64,000 nt of DNA from Bacteroidaceae bacterium. Lineage in GTDB: Bacteria > Bacteroidota > Bacteroidia > Bacteroidales > Bacteroidaceae. The notes under the pieces were generated by a model, which was not told the DNA's origin, did no database searches, and saw only the letters and a list, made by a program, of their open reading frames with translations. Every line of letters starts with the position of its first letter. The stretch's first letter is position 1. The stretch covers positions 1-64,000 of the forward strand of contig JAGCVH010000094.1 in NCBI GenBank assembly GCA_017962495.1. Reading direction: 5' to 3'. Positions 61,987-64,000 of this stretch are shown one piece after another. Position numbers and translations under genes: made by a program.

Positions 61987-63183
61987 TTATTTGAGTCGAG
62001 CCAATGTCTCCTTGATTCTACGCATAGCCTCGATGATTTTTTCATCACTTGTGGCATAGCTCATGCGGAAGCACTCGGGCGAGCCAAAGGCATCACCACC
62101 AACGGTGGCAACATGACCTACCTCGAGCAGATACATAGCCAGGTCGCTACTTGTAGCAATCACTCGCTCACCATCGCGCTTGCCAAAGAAACTGCTGCAC
62201 TTGGGGAACAGATAGAACGCGCCTTGAGGTTCGTTGACTTCCAAACCCGGTATCTCGCGAGCCAACTTAACTATCAGGTTCTTGCGACGTTCGAAGGCAA
62301 GTCGCATCTCTTCCACACACTCCTGAGGACCAGAGAAGGCTACCTCTGCCGCCTTTTGGCTTACGCTGCACGGTCCGCTCGTGTACTGACCTTGAAGTTT
62401 GTTGCATCCCTTCACTACCCATTCGGGAGCAGCGATGAAACCAATGCGCCAACCCGTCATCGCGTATGCTTTCGAGACGCCATTGATGATGACTACGCGG
62501 TCCTTGATATCGGGGAACTGAGCCATCGAAGCATGTTCTCCCACGTAGTTGATATGCTCATAAATCTCGTCGGCAATGATGATGACTTGCTCGTGACGGA
62601 GTAATACGTTCTTCAGTCCCTCCAACTCTTCGCGGCTATAAACAGCTCCTGTGGGATTGCTGGGCGAACAGAGGATGAGTGCACGAGTGCGAGGGGTGAT
62701 GGCAGCCTCTAATTGCTCGGGTGTAATCTTAAAGTCCTGCTCAATGCCAGCCTCGATAAATACGGGAGTACCATCGGCCAGAAGCACCATCTGCGGATAG
62801 CTTACCCAATAGGGTGCGGGAATGATGACTTCGTCGCCTTTGTTTACCAGAGCCATGACGGTGTTGCAGACGCTTTGCTTTGCACCATTGGAACAAAGGA
62901 TTTGAGCGGGTGTGTAATCCACGCCGTTCTCGCGCTTTAGTTTATCCACGATAGCTTGGCGAAGGCCGGGATAGCCTGGGACGGGGGAGTAACGACTCCA
63001 GTTGTCCTCAACTGCCTGTATGGCTGCTCGTTTGATGTGGTCTGGGGTGTTGAAGTCGGGTTCACCCACACTCATGTTAATGATGTCAATGCCTTGTGCT
63101 TTCAATTCACCACTGCGTTGACTCATGGCCAGCGTTGCGCTGGGCGATAGTCTCTTTAGTCTCTCAGATAATTGTGTTGCCAT
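61987..63183 (-). CDS. aspartate/aromatic-type class I aminotransferase
   Basis: A 398-residue PLP enzyme of fold type I, subgroup 1-gamma (AspB-like). SVGEPDFNTPDHI is near residue 38, SPSNPTGAVY near 174, IADEIYEHINY near 203, and the PLP lysine is K238 in NGVSKAYAMTGWRIGF. The C-terminal RMSYA segment carries the substrate-binding arginine. It probably uses aspartate and 2-oxoglutarate, but related enzymes differ in substrate. It is followed upstream by RibBA on the same strand with a repeat-bearing gap. Confidence 0.92.
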   Translation of the reverse strand: MATQLSERLKRLSPSATLAMSQRSGELKAQGIDIINMSVGEPDFNTPDHIKRAAIQAVEDNWSRYSPVPGYPGLRQAIVDKLKRENGVDYTPAQILCSNGAKQSVCNTVMALVNKGDEVIIPAPYWVSYPQMVLLADGTPVFIEAGIEQDFKITPEQLEAAITPRTRALILCSPSNPTGAVYSREELEGLKNVLLRHEQVIIIADEIYEHINYVGEHASMAQFPDIKDRVVIINGVSKAYAMTGWRIGFIAAPEWVVKGCNKLQGQYTSGPCSVSQKAAEVAFSGPQECVEEMRLAFERRKNLIVKLAREIPGLEVNEPQGAFYLFPKCSSFFGKRDGERVIATSSDLAMYLLEVGHVATVGGDAFGSPECFRMSYATSDEKIIEAMRRIKETLARLK

Positions 63184-63205
63184 ATTATTTCACTTAATTT
63201 TTATG

Positions 63206-63264
63206 TCATTCTTCACTTCATCACTTTTCACTTCTTTCTCCCCCTTGGGGGAGTTAGAGGGGGC
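63206..63264. repeat. degenerate heptad array joined to a GC palindrome
   Basis: TCATTCT, TCACTTC, ATCACTT and TTCACTT (63206-63233, spacing 7-8) lead into CTCCCCC-TT-GGGGGAG (63238-63253) and TTAGAGGGGGC. It is the one place where both repeat families adjoin. It lies between the ribBA and aminotransferase genes. Confidence 0.6.
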
Positions 63265-63277
63265 TTTTCATCACTTC

Positions 63278-64000
63278 TTAAAGCCTATGTCCCATGCGGT
63301 TCTTCTTTGTTTCCAGATACCGACGGTTGTATTCATTAGGCTCGATGACGATGGGAACATTACCCACAATCTCAAGTCCGTAAGCCTCCAGTCCGACACG
63401 TTTAACAGGGTTGTTCGTGATGAGACGAATCTTTGTCACGCCCAGACTACGCAGAATCTGTGCACCTACACCATAGTCGCGTTCGTCGGGACGGAAACCC
63501 AGATGGATGTTAGCATCCACGGTGTCGTCGCCTTGTTCCTGCAGTTTGTAGGCAGCAATCTTATTCATCAGACCAATGCCTCGTCCTTCCTGATTGAGGT
63601 AAACGATGACACCTTTTCCCTCGCGCTCGATAAGGTCCATGGCCTTGTGCAATTGTTCGCCACAGTCGCAACGCTTGCTTCCAAAGATGTCGCCTGTCAT
63701 GCAACTCGAATGCATCCTGACTAGAATGGGTTCGTCCTTTTCCCACTCGCCTTTGAACAAGGCCACGTGCTCCAGACCGTTACTCTTCTGACGGAAGGGA
63801 ACAATGCGGAAGTGTCCGTGTTCGGTGGGCATGTCGGCTTCCACGCCTTTCTCCACAAGCGACTCGCGTTGCAGTCGATAACTGATGAGGTCTTTAATGG
63901 TAATAATGCGAAGCCCGAACCGCTTGGCTACTTCCTGCAACTGGGGCATGCGAGCCATGGTGCCGTCCTCGTTCAGTATTTCGATAAGGGCCGATGCAGG
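63278..64000 (-). CDS. ribBA: RibBA, GTP cyclohydrolase II part (truncated by window end)
   Basis: The visible 240 codons are the C-terminal part of the bifunctional riboflavin enzyme, and the gene continues beyond the window. The frame upstream of ATG 63958 is open and reads [20 protein letters not shown], the junction found after the 3,4-dihydroxy-2-butanone-4-phosphate synthase domain. The cyclohydrolase II part has the zinc-binding cysteines in [18 protein letters not shown] and the GTP-binding NQEGRGIGL, then [16 protein letters not shown]. It makes the pyrimidine precursor of riboflavin from GTP. Confidence 0.93.
   Translation of the reverse strand, partial: PASALIEILNEDGTMARMPQLQEVAKRFGLRIITIKDLISYRLQRESLVEKGVEADMPTEHGHFRIVPFRQKSNGLEHVALFKGEWEKDEPILVRMHSSCMTGDIFGSKRCDCGEQLHKAMDLIEREGKGVIVYLNQEGRGIGLMNKIAAYKLQEQGDDTVDANIHLGFRPDERDYGVGAQILRSLGVTKIRLITNNPVKRVGLEAYGLEIVGNVPIVIEPNEYNRRYLETKKNRMGHRL

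Overview
The window looks like chromosome from a Bacteroidota member, most likely a gut or rumen Prevotella/Segatella-type species. The reasons are promoter boxes of the TAnnTTTG type, many SPII lipoproteins, glycoside hydrolases with C-terminal 'FDLxGRRV' tails, a BtuG-type surface B12 locus, and the RNase R/epimerase, RibBA and GH3-like genes typical of that phylum. No rRNA, tRNA, transposase, integrase or CRISPR array was seen.

Layout. 0-5 kb holds asnB, topB and an AGCS amino-acid:cation symporter. 5.1-8 kb is a secreted endo-arabinanase-like GH43. 8-12 kb is a compact redox/export operon: a membrane polyferredoxin, a Tat-lipoprotein aldo/keto reductase, tatA and tatC. 12.1-20.2 kb is a cobalamin-riboswitch-led B12 operon: DUF4465 lipoprotein, BtuG-like propeller, a further surface lipoprotein, a BtuB-like receptor, BtuF and BtuC. 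A BtuD-like ATPase is absent there but lies at 39.4 kb. 20.2-21.2 kb is a gene-free, repeat-rich kilobase.

21.2-36.6 kb is a minus-strand run of seven carbohydrate-active enzyme genes: GH2, GH51, a GH2 beta-glucuronidase, a clan GH-D-like protein, a GH28-propeller fusion, a GH76-CBM-GH97-CBM fusion and a GH76. A divergent AraC regulator stands at its head. 37.7-44.1 kb holds a GH20, BtuD, UDP-galactopyranose mutase and a PI-PLC with dockerin-like repeats. 44.3-46.5 kb is RNase R. 46.6-56.6 kb is a plus-strand operon: epimerase, alginate-lyase-family protein, lyase-like/GH28 fusion, GH97 and a GH43-GH88 fusion. It probably degrades a uronate-containing polysaccharide. No SusC/SusD pair accompanies either enzyme cluster. 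56.8-64 kb is housekeeping: a lipoprotein fragment, DUF3108, an Ig-like lipoprotein, a GH3-like protein, an aminotransferase and a truncated RibBA.

The most unusual structure is not a gene. Degenerate tandem arrays with a strict 7-bp (sometimes 8-bp) period, and a separate family of GC-rich palindromic elements, sit at gene boundaries, against start and stop codons, inside signal-peptide codons and in frame within enzymes. At least 16 arrays and 10 palindromic elements are present. The B12 operon is the most heavily decorated; there an array ends at the btuB start codon and can pair with a second array just inside the gene.
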